This document shows positions 9,194 to 18,825 of a DNA stretch of 64,000 bases, piece after piece. The number at the start of each line of letters is the position of its first letter. Position 1 is the first letter of the stretch. The stretch covers positions 90,148 to 154,147 of the forward strand of contig VHBB01000005.1 in assembly GCA_016872155.1 (NCBI GenBank), given 5' to 3'. The translations under genes and the position numbers were made by a program. The notes under the pieces are model-generated. The model had not been told where the DNA came from, made no database searches, and saw nothing but the letters and a program-made list of their open reading frames with translations. This DNA comes from Sphingomonadales bacterium. Lineage in GTDB: Bacteria; Bacteroidota; Bacteroidia; Chitinophagales; Chitinophagaceae.

Positions 9194-11292
9194 GGCAGCA
9201 TTTCTTTTTTTACGATCGCAGATCTAGCACTCAGCACGGCCATAGCAGCCGGCTTTTCTTTAGTAGTCGGGATGGGCCTTGGAGATCGAGGTGTCACCGG
9301 AAGAGGAGTCACAGCTGATCCTACGCGAGTATAACGATCTATATAGGCGCTGTCGCGCGTTGTTTGAAACCACTTAAAGGCGCGTATGGAATCTTCGCGG
9401 TACTGCAAACGCTTAAAATAGGCCGGCATCAAGTTGGCCGCTTCTATGCGAGCCGAATCGGCCTTGCTACGCACCGATAAAGAATCGTTTAGGTATTTCT
9501 CCATCATCATACGAGCGATGGGCGCCGCCCATGTGGCTCCGAATCCGGCATTCTGTACAAAAACAGCAATGGCGATCTTAGGATTCTCTTTGGGTGCAAA
9601 ACAAACGAACATCGAGTTGTCGGGCAATTTGATGCGTCTTCCATCGAGCACCGTATAGTTCTCTGCCGTACCGGTCTTGGCACAAACTTCGATGCCTTCT
9701 ATTTGTGCACCTCTTGCCGTACCCACTTTCACCACATCGTTCATGCCTTCGATCACATCATTAAATGCGGCGGCCGGAATATACGTAAGCACATTGTGTC
9801 TTATCTTATATCGATTCTTGTATGCAGTGTCGTATACCTGCTCATCTTCGATTCGCTCTACAAAATGGGGCGTATAATAATAGCCCTTGTTGGCAATAAT
9901 ACACATGGCATTGGCCATTTGCAAAGGTGTGGCTTGCATCTTGTCTTGCCCAATACCCAGGGTCAGGTTGGTACAAGAGGTCCACCGACCCGCATTCTCT
10001 TTGTTGTATACAACCGTATCGGCAATACCGCCGGCGCTCTCGCTGGGCAGATCGACTCCCAACCGCACTCCCAAGCCAAAAGCATTCATGTATTGTTTCC
10101 AGTGCAAATAACCATCGTATACGTTTTTGTATTTGGGATTATCGACGGTCAAGCGGTAAATATGTGCAAAGTAGGCATTGCAAGAATTGGCAATCGCCAG
10201 GCGCACATTGGCTGCGTGACCTCCTCCGGCATGGGTACACTCGGGCTTGCCATGCCCGCAGAGTGTATAGCGACCCCCACAAGGGTATCCATACGAAGGG
10301 GATATTACTTTTTCGTTGAGCGCTATCAAGGCCCCGAGCGGCTTGTAGGTAGAACCTGGTTCGTACTTGCCGGCAATGGCGCGATTGAGCATCGGGCCCG
10401 ATACATCAAGTTGCATGCGGCTAAAGTTCTTACTGCCTTCCGAACCCGACAGATCGTTAGGGTTATAATTAGGCCCGGATACCATCGAAAGTATACCACC
10501 CGTACGCGGATCGATAGCTACGATACCCCCTACTTTATTACTCATCAACTTCTCGGCCAGTTGTTGTAATTCGATATCAATGTAGGTGTGCAGACTTCGG
10601 CCGGCAATCGCCGAAGTATCGTACGCACCGTTCTCGTAGGTGCCCACGATCCTGTTCTTATTGTCTTTGATCATGTACTGCACACCACGTTGACCCATCA
10701 GTACCGGCTCGTAAAAGGCTTCCAATCCGGTCTTACCGATATAATCGCCTTGTCGGTAAAAATTATCCGAACGTTCAATGTCGCGTTTGTCCGCCTCGCG
10801 CACGTATCCCAAAATATGGGCGGCTGCATTAAATGGATAAATGCGCAGCGGCCGCTCTACCAAATTAAAACCGGGAAACTTCCAACTATTCTCTTCGAAG
10901 CGGGCCTGAAGCTCTTGGGTAAGCATGGGCTTAAATACCGAAGGTCGTACCCGAGTATTTTTTACGATCGCCTCAATGATGCGCCTTTTAAAATCGGCCG
11001 TGTCGATATTCATCAACCGACAAAAATCGAGGGTATCGATTCCTTTTACCTCTGCCGGCGTAACCAGCAGATCGTAAATAATGGTATTGTTAAGAATGGC
11101 CCTTCCCTTTCTGTCGTAGATAATACCTCGCTCCGGGTAGATCACCTTGGCATAGACCGCATTGTCCATGGCCAGCTGCTTATAGCGACGATCGACCAAT
11201 TGCAGATAGACCAGTTGCAGCACAATAACTAAAAAAGAAATAATGACTACTAAACGAATACTATTGCTGCGAGACTGGTTATACGCTGCCAT
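9190..11292 (-). CDS. mrdA: Penicillin-binding protein 2
   Basis: EPGSTYKP (SxxK), NSCN, CAKTGTAEN (KTG) transpeptidase motifs; mre cluster context. Confidence 0.95.
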   Translation of the reverse strand: MAAYNQSRSNSIRLVVIISFLVIVLQLVYLQLVDRRYKQLAMDNAVYAKVIYPERGIIYDRKGRAILNNTIIYDLLVTPAEVKGIDTLDFCRLMNIDTADFKRRIIEAIVKNTRVRPSVFKPMLTQELQARFEENSWKFPGFNLVERPLRIYPFNAAAHILGYVREADKRDIERSDNFYRQGDYIGKTGLEAFYEPVLMGQRGVQYMIKDNKNRIVGTYENGAYDTSAIAGRSLHTYIDIELQQLAEKLMSNKVGGIVAIDPRTGGILSMVSGPNYNPNDLSGSEGSKNFSRMQLDVSGPMLNRAIAGKYEPGSTYKPLGALIALNEKVISPSYGYPCGGRYTLCGHGKPECTHAGGGHAANVRLAIANSCNAYFAHIYRLTVDNPKYKNVYDGYLHWKQYMNAFGLGVRLGVDLPSESAGGIADTVVYNKENAGRWTSCTNLTLGIGQDKMQATPLQMANAMCIIANKGYYYTPHFVERIEDEQVYDTAYKNRYKIRHNVLTYIPAAAFNDVIEGMNDVVKVGTARGAQIEGIEVCAKTGTAENYTVLDGRRIKLPDNSMFVCFAPKENPKIAIAVFVQNAGFGATWAAPIARMMMEKYLNDSLSVRSKADSARIEAANLMPAYFKRLQYREDSIRAFKWFQTTRDSAYIDRYTRVGSAVTPLPVTPRSPRPIPTTKEKPAAMAVLSARSAIVKKEMLP

Positions 11293-11303
11293 GAAACAAA
11301 AAT

Positions 11304-11840
11304 TTATCCGCCCACATTGGTTCTAAATCGCATGCTACGCGGAAATAATAACTCGACCGTAAAGATCAACAACAAAGAAATGGCCGTCGAAGCAATCAGC
11401 TTGATCAAAAAATCGCCAAAACTGCCAAAACTCATCCATTCGAGTAGCACCAGCCACCCATGATACAGCAGCGTTAATATCAATACATATATAAAATAAG
11501 GTGCCCACAAAAGAGATTGTGGAGAAGGCTCACGGTAATTAAAGTCGGAGCTGTCACGCGGCGTTAATACACTAATTAGAAAAGGACGCACATAGGCGAT
11601 CAGCACACAAGCCGCCGCATGCAAGCCGGGCGATTGTGTAAAATAATCAAGGGTAAGGCCGGTAACAAAAGCGATCGAGAGCAACCAGCGTGGCGATACA
11701 CTAAAGGGCAGCCAAAGAATAAACAAGAAATAAAGCGAAGGCGATATAAAGCGGTGCAAATGGGGTACCCGATTCAGTACATAGATCTCGAAGGCCAAAA
11801 AGAGGACAAACCGAATACTATTTCTGATCAACTCACTCAT
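11304..11840 (-). CDS. mreD: Rod shape-determining protein MreD
   Basis: 178 aa multi-TM protein between mreC and mrdA. Confidence 0.85.
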   Translation of the reverse strand: MSELIRNSIRFVLFLAFEIYVLNRVPHLHRFISPSLYFLFILWLPFSVSPRWLLSIAFVTGLTLDYFTQSPGLHAAACVLIAYVRPFLISVLTPRDSSDFNYREPSPQSLLWAPYFIYVLILTLLYHGWLVLLEWMSFGSFGDFLIKLIASTAISLLLIFTVELLFPRSMRFRTNVGG

Positions 11841-12715
11841 CGGGGATTGCGTTTAGGGTCTTCGATACGTCGACGGCTCTGCTCATCGAGTTGCGCTTGC
11901 TCGCTATACTGCAGGTTCTCTACCACAAATACGTACTGCAGATTATAAAAACGCGCGGCCGGCCTAACTTTTAGTAAAAAGAAATTGGTGCCCGGATCGC
12001 TAATGATGGCGGCGACCGTTCCCACCGGATACCCCGGCGGAAAATTAAAGGAGTAACGACTGGTCACCACCGAATCACCCACCTTTACGGCCACACTTTT
12101 AGGCAACCCCTTTACTAGTAACAATCCGGGATCGGCCCCATCCCATTCCATGGTTCCAAAATCACCTGACTTCTTTAGCGCCACATTTACTTTTTGTCGT
12201 ACGTGCAGCAGACTCATGACCTGGGCAAAGCGAGGACTTACGTTCACGACCACGCCCACAGCGGCTCCATCAGAGTTTAACACCGACATGTTTTCGGTAA
12301 TACCGTGCAAGGAACCCCGGTCAATTTGAATATAATTTTTTTCTCCGCTGGTCGAGTTGTACACCACAGCGGCCGGACGAAAATAATAGCGACGATAGCG
12401 ATTTAACGTATCGGTCGGTACCGTATCTCTTACCAGTTGGCGAGCGGTATCGACTTGCGCAAATTGCTGTGGCAACAAATTGATCAACGAGTCATTGAGT
12501 GTGTGGACCCTTCTGTTCTCGTCGCCCAAGGCAAAGAAATTCTCTACTTTCTTGTAACGACTATTGACCTGACCGGTCAGCTCGTTGGCCGATTGCAAGA
12601 ACTGAGCCTGATGAAATTTATTAAAGCTGTATAGAAACCAAAGTGACGCGACCTGCAGAAACAAAAAAGTAAAGAAGGTAAAATAGCGACGAATAAATAA
12701 AATAACGTTACGCAA
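11837..12715 (-). CDS. mreC: Rod shape-determining protein MreC
   Basis: N-terminal TM, coiled coil, MreC beta domain (GSLHGITENMSVLNSDGAAVGVVVNVSPRFAQVMSLLH); TTG start. Confidence 0.93.
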   Translation of the reverse strand: MRNVILFIRRYFTFFTFLFLQVASLWFLYSFNKFHQAQFLQSANELTGQVNSRYKKVENFFALGDENRRVHTLNDSLINLLPQQFAQVDTARQLVRDTVPTDTLNRYRRYYFRPAAVVYNSTSGEKNYIQIDRGSLHGITENMSVLNSDGAAVGVVVNVSPRFAQVMSLLHVRQKVNVALKKSGDFGTMEWDGADPGLLLVKGLPKSVAVKVGDSVVTSRYSFNFPPGYPVGTVAAIISDPGTNFFLLKVRPAARFYNLQYVFVVENLQYSEQAQLDEQSRRRIEDPKRNPR

Positions 12716-12742
12716 CGAAGTACCAGTTTAAAAGCCGCAAAT

Positions 12743-13768
12743 TTATCTCATCACAAAGGGGTAACGATCGTAGTTCTTAAGTGCGATCCCCGTACCGCGC
12801 ACCACACTCTTCAGTGGATCATCAGCAATGTGCACAGGCAATTTGATCTTTGTACTCAATCGTTTGTCGAGTCCGCGCAACAAGGCGCCTCCACCGGTAA
12901 TGTATAAGCCGCGGCGATAGATGTCGGCCGCCAACTCGGGTGGGGTCTGCTCGAGCGCTTTTAAGATAGCCTCTTCGATCTTGAATACACTTTTATCGAG
13001 CGCCTCTGCGATCTCTTGATAGCTGACCATGATCTGTTTGGGAATACCGGTAACCAGGTCACGTCCGTTAACGGCAAAATCATCGGGCGGATTATCGATA
13101 TCCTTCATGGCCGCACCCACTTGAATTTTGATCTGCTCGGCCGTACGCTCACCGATCAACAGTGAGTGATAGCGGCGAAGCGCTTCCATAATATCGGCGG
13201 TAAATTCATCGCCGGCAATACGAATCGATTGATCGCAAACGATACCGGCCAGTGCGATCACCGTAATACCGGTCGTACCCCCTCCTATATCAATGATCAT
13301 ATTACCCACGGGCTCCTCTACATCAATGCCAATACCCAAGGCAGCGGCCATAGGTTCGTGAATAAGATATACTTCTTTAGCACCGGCTTGCTCGGCACTG
13401 TCACGCACCGCTCTTTTTTCTACTTCGGTAATAGAAGAAGGTATGCAGATCATCATGCGCCAGCTGGGCGGCAGTAACGGTCTCTTAGGATAGACCAATT
13501 TGATAAGTTCACGAATCATCAACTCGGCCGCATTAAAATCGGCGATCACGCCATCGCGAAGCGGACGCACGGTACGAATACTCTCGTGCGTTTTTTCGTG
13601 CATCATCAATGCCTTTTTTCCAACCGCCAATACTTCTTTCGGATTATTTCGGTTAAGAGCAACGATGCTGGGCTCGTTGACCACCACTTCATCGTTATGA
13701 ATAATGAGGGTGTTGGCCGTGCCCAAATCGATCGCGATCTCTTGCGTAAACCAGTTGAAAATTCCCAT
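12743..13768 (-). CDS. mreB: Rod shape-determining protein MreB
   Basis: IAIDLGTANTLI, IIDIGGGTTGITVIALAGIV, LYITGGGALLRGLDKRL actin-fold motifs. Confidence 0.97.
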   Translation of the reverse strand: MGIFNWFTQEIAIDLGTANTLIIHNDEVVVNEPSIVALNRNNPKEVLAVGKKALMMHEKTHESIRTVRPLRDGVIADFNAAELMIRELIKLVYPKRPLLPPSWRMMICIPSSITEVEKRAVRDSAEQAGAKEVYLIHEPMAAALGIGIDVEEPVGNMIIDIGGGTTGITVIALAGIVCDQSIRIAGDEFTADIMEALRRYHSLLIGERTAEQIKIQVGAAMKDIDNPPDDFAVNGRDLVTGIPKQIMVSYQEIAEALDKSVFKIEEAILKALEQTPPELAADIYRRGLYITGGGALLRGLDKRLSTKIKLPVHIADDPLKSVVRGTGIALKNYDRYPFVMR

Positions 13769-13817
13769 TTCCTAAAATCACTTTTGTATAGGAGCAAAGG
13801 TGTAGGAAAATATTAAC

Positions 13818-13843
13818 TTCTCAAAGGAGTTTTCATTTGAGAA
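13818..13843 (-). terminator. Possible stem-loop downstream of/overlapping the purD stop
   Basis: Perfect 8-bp inverted repeat TTCTCAAA (13818-13825) / TTTGAGAA (13836-13843), 10-nt loop containing the purD stop; weakly T-rich after it on the minus strand. Confidence 0.35.
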
Positions 13844-15110
13844 ATTCGTACCCGATATCGGTACGACAATACTTGTCGTTGAACTGAATGGTCTGTTGAA
13901 CCTGCTGCGACCGGGCGGCCGCTTCGGTTACCGAGCTCGCAAATGAGGTAACGGTCAGCACCCGGCCTCCGCTGGTAAGCACCTGGCCTTCGTGCCGGGT
14001 GGTGCCCATATGAAAGACCAGCGACTCGTGCGGCTGGTCTAACCCAGAAATGGGATACCCTTTTTTATAGTCTTCGGGATAGCCTCCGCTTACCGCCACC
14101 ACCGTGCAAGCGGCACGGGGGTCGACCTCAACGCGCTGTTTTTGCAACTGACCCAATGCAGCGGCATCGAGCAATGCGACCAGATCGGAGGCTAGCCTTG
14201 GTATAACCACCTCGGTCTCCGGATCGCCCATACGGCAATTGTACTCGATTACAAAGGGCTCTCCTTTCACGATCATAAATCCTATAAAAACAAAGCCACA
14301 ATACGGAATGCCGTCCTGCTGCAGGCCGTTGATGGTCGGGATCACGACCCGCTGCTCAATCTTACTCCATAGGGTAGCATCCACAAAGGGCACGGGGCTC
14401 ACGGCTCCCATTCCCCCGGTATTGAGCCCCTTGTCGCCCACGCCGATTCGTTTATAATCTTTGGCCTCGGGCAGTAACACATAATTTGTACCATCGGTTA
14501 GCACAAAGACCGATATCTCGATTCCTTTTAAAAATTGTTCAACCACCACTTTTTTTCCGGCCTCCCCAAAACGGGCCTCTCTGATCATGGCCTCAAAACC
14601 CTGCAGGGCCTCTTGTGTGGTTTCGCAGATCAGCACCCCTTTTCCGGCAGCCAGTCCGTCTGCCTTAAGTACAATGGGCAAAGGATGCGCTTGTAAATAA
14701 GCCACTCCCTGCTCGTAATTGGCGGCCGAAAACTCTTTGTAACGCGCGGTGGGAATACCGTGCCGCTCCATAAACGATTTGGCAAAGGCCTTGCTTCCTT
14801 CTAGCTGAGCCCCCACCTTTCCGGGCCCAATGATCTTGAGTGATTCGAGCCCTTGTTGCTTCGTCAAAAATTCTCGGATCCCGTTGACCAGTGGTTCTTC
14901 GGGACCCACTATTACCATGTCGATCTGTTCCTTTAAACAAAGACTTGCGATGGCTTCAAAATCGGTTACCGCAATGGGGCAATGCGTACCTAACAAGGTG
15001 GTGCCAGCATTGCCCGGTGCCAAATAGAGCCGGGTGCATAAAGGACTTTGGCTGATCTTCCAGGCCAATGCGTGTTCTCGTCCTCCGGATCCTAATAGAA
15101 GTATGCGCAT
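13833..15110 (-). CDS. purD: Phosphoribosylamine--glycine ligase
   Basis: MRILLLGSGGREHALAWKI, GPEEPLVNGI, LKADGLAAGKGV, YNCRMGDPETE. Confidence 0.97.
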   Translation of the reverse strand: MRILLLGSGGREHALAWKISQSPLCTRLYLAPGNAGTTLLGTHCPIAVTDFEAIASLCLKEQIDMVIVGPEEPLVNGIREFLTKQQGLESLKIIGPGKVGAQLEGSKAFAKSFMERHGIPTARYKEFSAANYEQGVAYLQAHPLPIVLKADGLAAGKGVLICETTQEALQGFEAMIREARFGEAGKKVVVEQFLKGIEISVFVLTDGTNYVLLPEAKDYKRIGVGDKGLNTGGMGAVSPVPFVDATLWSKIEQRVVIPTINGLQQDGIPYCGFVFIGFMIVKGEPFVIEYNCRMGDPETEVVIPRLASDLVALLDAAALGQLQKQRVEVDPRAACTVVAVSGGYPEDYKKGYPISGLDQPHESLVFHMGTTRHEGQVLTSGGRVLTVTSFASSVTEAAARSQQVQQTIQFNDKYCRTDIGYEFLK

Positions 15111-15211
15111 AATAAGCGGCAGAAAAGTTAGTTGCGAAAGTAATTAGCCTGCGGGTAATTGAGGATAAGATAATAATCTTTATTTTCAGCTACTTAAACC
15201 AATTGCCCCTT

Positions 15212-16714
15212 ATGTCTTCTACTTCGTCTGCGACCGGTCACCCCAAGGGTCTGGCCGTCTTGTTTGCCACCGAAATGTGGGAACGGTTCAACTTCTATGG
15301 CATGCGTGCCATTTTGGTTTTGTTTTTGACCAAGGCCCTTATGTTCGACAAGGTATTTGCCTCTAACATTTACGGAAGCTATACCGGGCTGGTCTACCTG
15401 ACCCCCTTGCTGGGCGGATATATTGCCGACCGCTATTGGGGTAACCAGCGCTCGATTATCTTGGGAGGTCTGTTAATGGCGCTCGGCGAATTTGTACTTT
15501 TTTTCTGCGCTTCGCTCTATCAATCCTATGCCGATCTTTCTACCCTCTTTTTTTTTACAGGATTGGGATTGATGATTACCGGCAATGGATTCTTTAAACC
15601 CAATATCTCGGCCATGGTGGGGCAGCTCTACCCCAAGGGAGATCGCAGGATCGACTCGGCCTATACTATCTTTTATATGGGTATCAATGTAGGGGGTGCA
15701 TTAGGTCCTATTATCTGTGGTCTCGTAGGTGATACCGGCCATCCCGAAGATTTTAAATGGGCCTTTTTGGCCGGTGGTATCGCCATGTTGATCAGTGTGG
15801 TCGTTCAAGTTTTCTATCATAAAAAATATGTGTTAGATCCCAATCAAAACGTACTGGGACTAACGCCCGCCCATGCCCCTGCCGCCTGGACCCGTCCCCT
15901 CAATGTGGTGGGGCTGCTCATCTTGCTCTCTGCAATTATGATCGCTGCCTTGTATGTCGATACCAGTGTGGTAGATTACCTCGCCTATGTACTCATCGCC
16001 GCTCCGGTGCTGATCGGGTTTATTATTTTTTCCGATAAGGCCCTGGCCAAAATAGAAAAACAGCGAGTGGCCGTTATTTTTTGCGTGTCGTTCTTCGTGG
16101 TCTTTTTCTGGAGCGCCTTCGAACAGGCCGGTGCCTCGCTTACCTTTTTTGCAGAGGAACAGACCCAGCGCGACCTTGGCTTTTTTACCGTACCTGCCAG
16201 CTTTTTTGCTTCGCTCAATTCTATCTATGTAGTACTGTTTGCCCCCGTCTTTGCGTGGCTTTGGATCAAGATGGGAAAAAGAGAGCCCTCCTCGCCTACC
16301 AAGATGGCCTTAGGCCTCCTATTGCTTTCTTTAGGTTATCTATGGATCGCATTTGGGGTCAAAGAGGTGCAGGCCAGCACCAAAGTGAGTATGATCTGGC
16401 TGCTCGGAATGTACGCGTTGCATACTTGGGGTGAACTTTGTCTGTCGCCCATCGGACTTTCGCTGGTCAATAAACTGGCCCCGCTAAAATTTGCTTCGTT
16501 GCTAATGGCAGTTTGGTTCTTGGCCAATGCCGCCGCTAACAAATTGGCCGGTGTACTCAGCGCCCTGTATCCCGACGGAAGAACCACCCAGTTTATGGGT
16601 TACCAGATGAATAACATGTACGATTTCTTTATACTTTTCGTGGTCATGTCGGGTATTGCCGCTGCCCTGCTGCTGGTGCTGACAAGACTGCTCCAAAAAA
16701 TGATGAACGATTAA
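15212..16714 (+). CDS. POT/PTR-family peptide MFS transporter
   Basis: FATEMWERFNFYGMRAILVLFL, FYMGINVGGALGPIICG and MYALHTWGELCLSPIGLSLVNKLAP motifs. Confidence 0.93.
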   Translation: MSSTSSATGHPKGLAVLFATEMWERFNFYGMRAILVLFLTKALMFDKVFASNIYGSYTGLVYLTPLLGGYIADRYWGNQRSIILGGLLMALGEFVLFFCASLYQSYADLSTLFFFTGLGLMITGNGFFKPNISAMVGQLYPKGDRRIDSAYTIFYMGINVGGALGPIICGLVGDTGHPEDFKWAFLAGGIAMLISVVVQVFYHKKYVLDPNQNVLGLTPAHAPAAWTRPLNVVGLLILLSAIMIAALYVDTSVVDYLAYVLIAAPVLIGFIIFSDKALAKIEKQRVAVIFCVSFFVVFFWSAFEQAGASLTFFAEEQTQRDLGFFTVPASFFASLNSIYVVLFAPVFAWLWIKMGKREPSSPTKMALGLLLLSLGYLWIAFGVKEVQASTKVSMIWLLGMYALHTWGELCLSPIGLSLVNKLAPLKFASLLMAVWFLANAAANKLAGVLSALYPDGRTTQFMGYQMNNMYDFFILFVVMSGIAAALLLVLTRLLQKMMND

Positions 16715-16729
16715 CCTCAACCCTTTTTT

Positions 16730-18793
16730 ATGAGCGATCAACAATTTAAACCCTTTGTTTCTCCCGAAACCAAGATGGCCGAGTTTACTCTCAAATCCAT
16801 TTTAACGGGAGCCGCCTTTGGTATCATCTTCGGTGCTTCTACCGTATACCTGGCCCTCAAGGCCGGACTGACCGTATCGGCCTCTATTCCCATTGCAGTA
16901 CTCGCCATTACGCTGGGCAGAAAATTGTTGCGTACCACTATTCTTGAAAACAACATCATTCAAACCACCGGATCGGCCGGAGAGAGTATTGCCGCCGGTG
17001 TGGTCTTTACGTTGCCCGGTTTTTTATTCTTGAGCGAAGCGGGCAGCGCTAATTTCTTTAACTACTTTACCATTTTGATCCTCGCCATCTTTGGCGGCGT
17101 ATTGGGTACCCTCATGATGATCCCGTTAAGACGTTCGCTCATCGTGCAAGAACACAAAACCCTTCCGTATCCTGAGGGAACGGCCTGTGCCTCGGTACTA
17201 AAGGCCGGAGAAAAGGGAGGCGACTTTGCCAAGACCGCTTTTTTAGGACTCGGATTTTCGTTTGGCTATGCCATTTTGCAAAAGATCGCGCATGTAATTG
17301 CCGAGACGCCTTCGTTCATGACCAAACAAACGCAAAAATTCTTTCCCTCTGCCAAAGTAAGCGGAGAGATTACGCCCGAATATTTAGGGGTAGGCTATAT
17401 TATTGGTCCTAAGATCGCCGGAGTACTGGTAGCAGGCGGTGTACTCAGTTGGTTTGTATTTACACCTTTGTTGGCTAGCTTACTGAGTGACCATGGCGTG
17501 GTGATCGCTGCACAACTGGTAAAATTGGGATACCTCAGCAATGTAGAGACGGCCGGCGGACCGGGTGGATGGGATCCGGCCACGCAAGGATTTGCCGATT
17601 GGTCGACCGCTATTTACAGAGCATATATAAGACAGATCGGCGCCGGTGCGGTAGCGGCCGGTGGATTTATTACGCTGATCAAAACCATCCCTACTATCGT
17701 CTCATCGTTTAAAGGAAGTATCGGGTCGCTGCAAAAATCGGGCGCCCGCAGTGAATCGGCCGCTGTTATTCGTACCGAACAAGACCTTTCGTTAAAAGTA
17801 GTGGGCATTGGCAGTTTGCTCCTCATTGCCGTGATCGCACTGCTCCCCAGCACGCTGATTCCCGGAAGTAATATCGGCAGTAAACTGTTGCTCGGCGTAT
17901 TGGTGATCATCTTCGGGGCTTTCTTTGTAACCGTATCCTCTCGTATCGTAGGGCTGATCGGTTCTTCGAACAATCCCATTTCGGGTATGACCATTGCCAC
18001 CCTCATGGGCACCTGTCTGATCTTTATTGCGGTCAAATGGACCGGCTATGTGTACGAACCTATGGCGCTGGTGGTAGGGGGTATGATCTGTATTGCCGCC
18101 GCCAATGCAGGCGCCACCTCGCAAGATCTTAAGACCGGCTATATTGTGGGTGCTACACCGCGCTATCAGCAACTTGCTCTTTTTGTCGGGGCCATTGTGT
18201 CTTCGATCGCCATCGGTGCCACCATAAAAGTACTCGATCAACCTACGGCAGAAATGGCCGCGCAAGGAATTCAGCATGCCATAGGCACCGATAAATATCC
18301 AGCCCCGCAAGGAACGCTAATGGCCACGCTGGTCAAAGGAATTCTTTCGTTCAATCTCGATTGGCAATTTGTGCTGGTGGGTGTCTTTATTGCGATCGTA
18401 ATGGAACTCTGCGGTATCAAGGCCCTCAGTTTTGCCATTGGCATTTATCTTCCACTCTCGACCACGCTTCCCATTTTTATTGGAGGAGCCATTCGTGGAA
18501 TTGTAGAATGGAGACAAAAGAAAAAGAATATCGTGCTTAGCGCCGAAGAAGAAGATCTGGGCAAAGGAAATCTGTTCGCCACCGGATTGGTAGCCGGGGG
18601 TGCGCTAGCCGGTGTATTGGTGGCCATTCTTTCGTCGATCGATAGTGTGAATGCGCAGCTCGGCAGTGTTAATGCAGAACACGGTATTGTAGCGCTACTG
18701 GGAGGCGAGGGATACAAGTGGCTCGGGGTGGTCTGCTTTGCCGGAATGGGCTTTGTGCTCTACCGAATAGCCACCGCCAAATCTTCTTCGTAG
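16730..18793 (+). CDS. OPT-family oligopeptide transporter
   Basis: 687 aa multi-TM; GSAGESIAAGVVFTLPG, LPYPEGTACASVLKAGEKGG. Confidence 0.92.
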   Translation: MSDQQFKPFVSPETKMAEFTLKSILTGAAFGIIFGASTVYLALKAGLTVSASIPIAVLAITLGRKLLRTTILENNIIQTTGSAGESIAAGVVFTLPGFLFLSEAGSANFFNYFTILILAIFGGVLGTLMMIPLRRSLIVQEHKTLPYPEGTACASVLKAGEKGGDFAKTAFLGLGFSFGYAILQKIAHVIAETPSFMTKQTQKFFPSAKVSGEITPEYLGVGYIIGPKIAGVLVAGGVLSWFVFTPLLASLLSDHGVVIAAQLVKLGYLSNVETAGGPGGWDPATQGFADWSTAIYRAYIRQIGAGAVAAGGFITLIKTIPTIVSSFKGSIGSLQKSGARSESAAVIRTEQDLSLKVVGIGSLLLIAVIALLPSTLIPGSNIGSKLLLGVLVIIFGAFFVTVSSRIVGLIGSSNNPISGMTIATLMGTCLIFIAVKWTGYVYEPMALVVGGMICIAAANAGATSQDLKTGYIVGATPRYQQLALFVGAIVSSIAIGATIKVLDQPTAEMAAQGIQHAIGTDKYPAPQGTLMATLVKGILSFNLDWQFVLVGVFIAIVMELCGIKALSFAIGIYLPLSTTLPIFIGGAIRGIVEWRQKKKNIVLSAEEEDLGKGNLFATGLVAGGALAGVLVAILSSIDSVNAQLGSVNAEHGIVALLGGEGYKWLGVVCFAGMGFVLYRIATAKSSS

Positions 18794-18825
18794 CTTTAGG
18801 ATCGTCCAAGTCTATTCAATACTGT

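Noticed and set aside
9703-10569. 288-aa plus-strand ORF opposite mrdA (also 10588..11232, 214 aa)
   Set aside because: Shadow ORFs antisense to a well-supported PBP2 gene; no recognisable domain and Cys/His/Arg-rich composition typical of antisense frames
7853-13768. mreBCD-mrdA-rodA cluster as a novel system
   Set aside because: Standard cell-shape operon with expected gene order
17792-18310. 172-aa minus-strand ORF inside the OPT transporter
   Set aside because: Antisense shadow frame; composition rich in His/Gly/Arg, no domain
18718-18825. N-terminal extension of the AlkB-like ORF overlapping OPT
   Set aside because: Extension overlaps the OPT coding region and precedes the hydrophobic N-terminus that begins at ATG 18826
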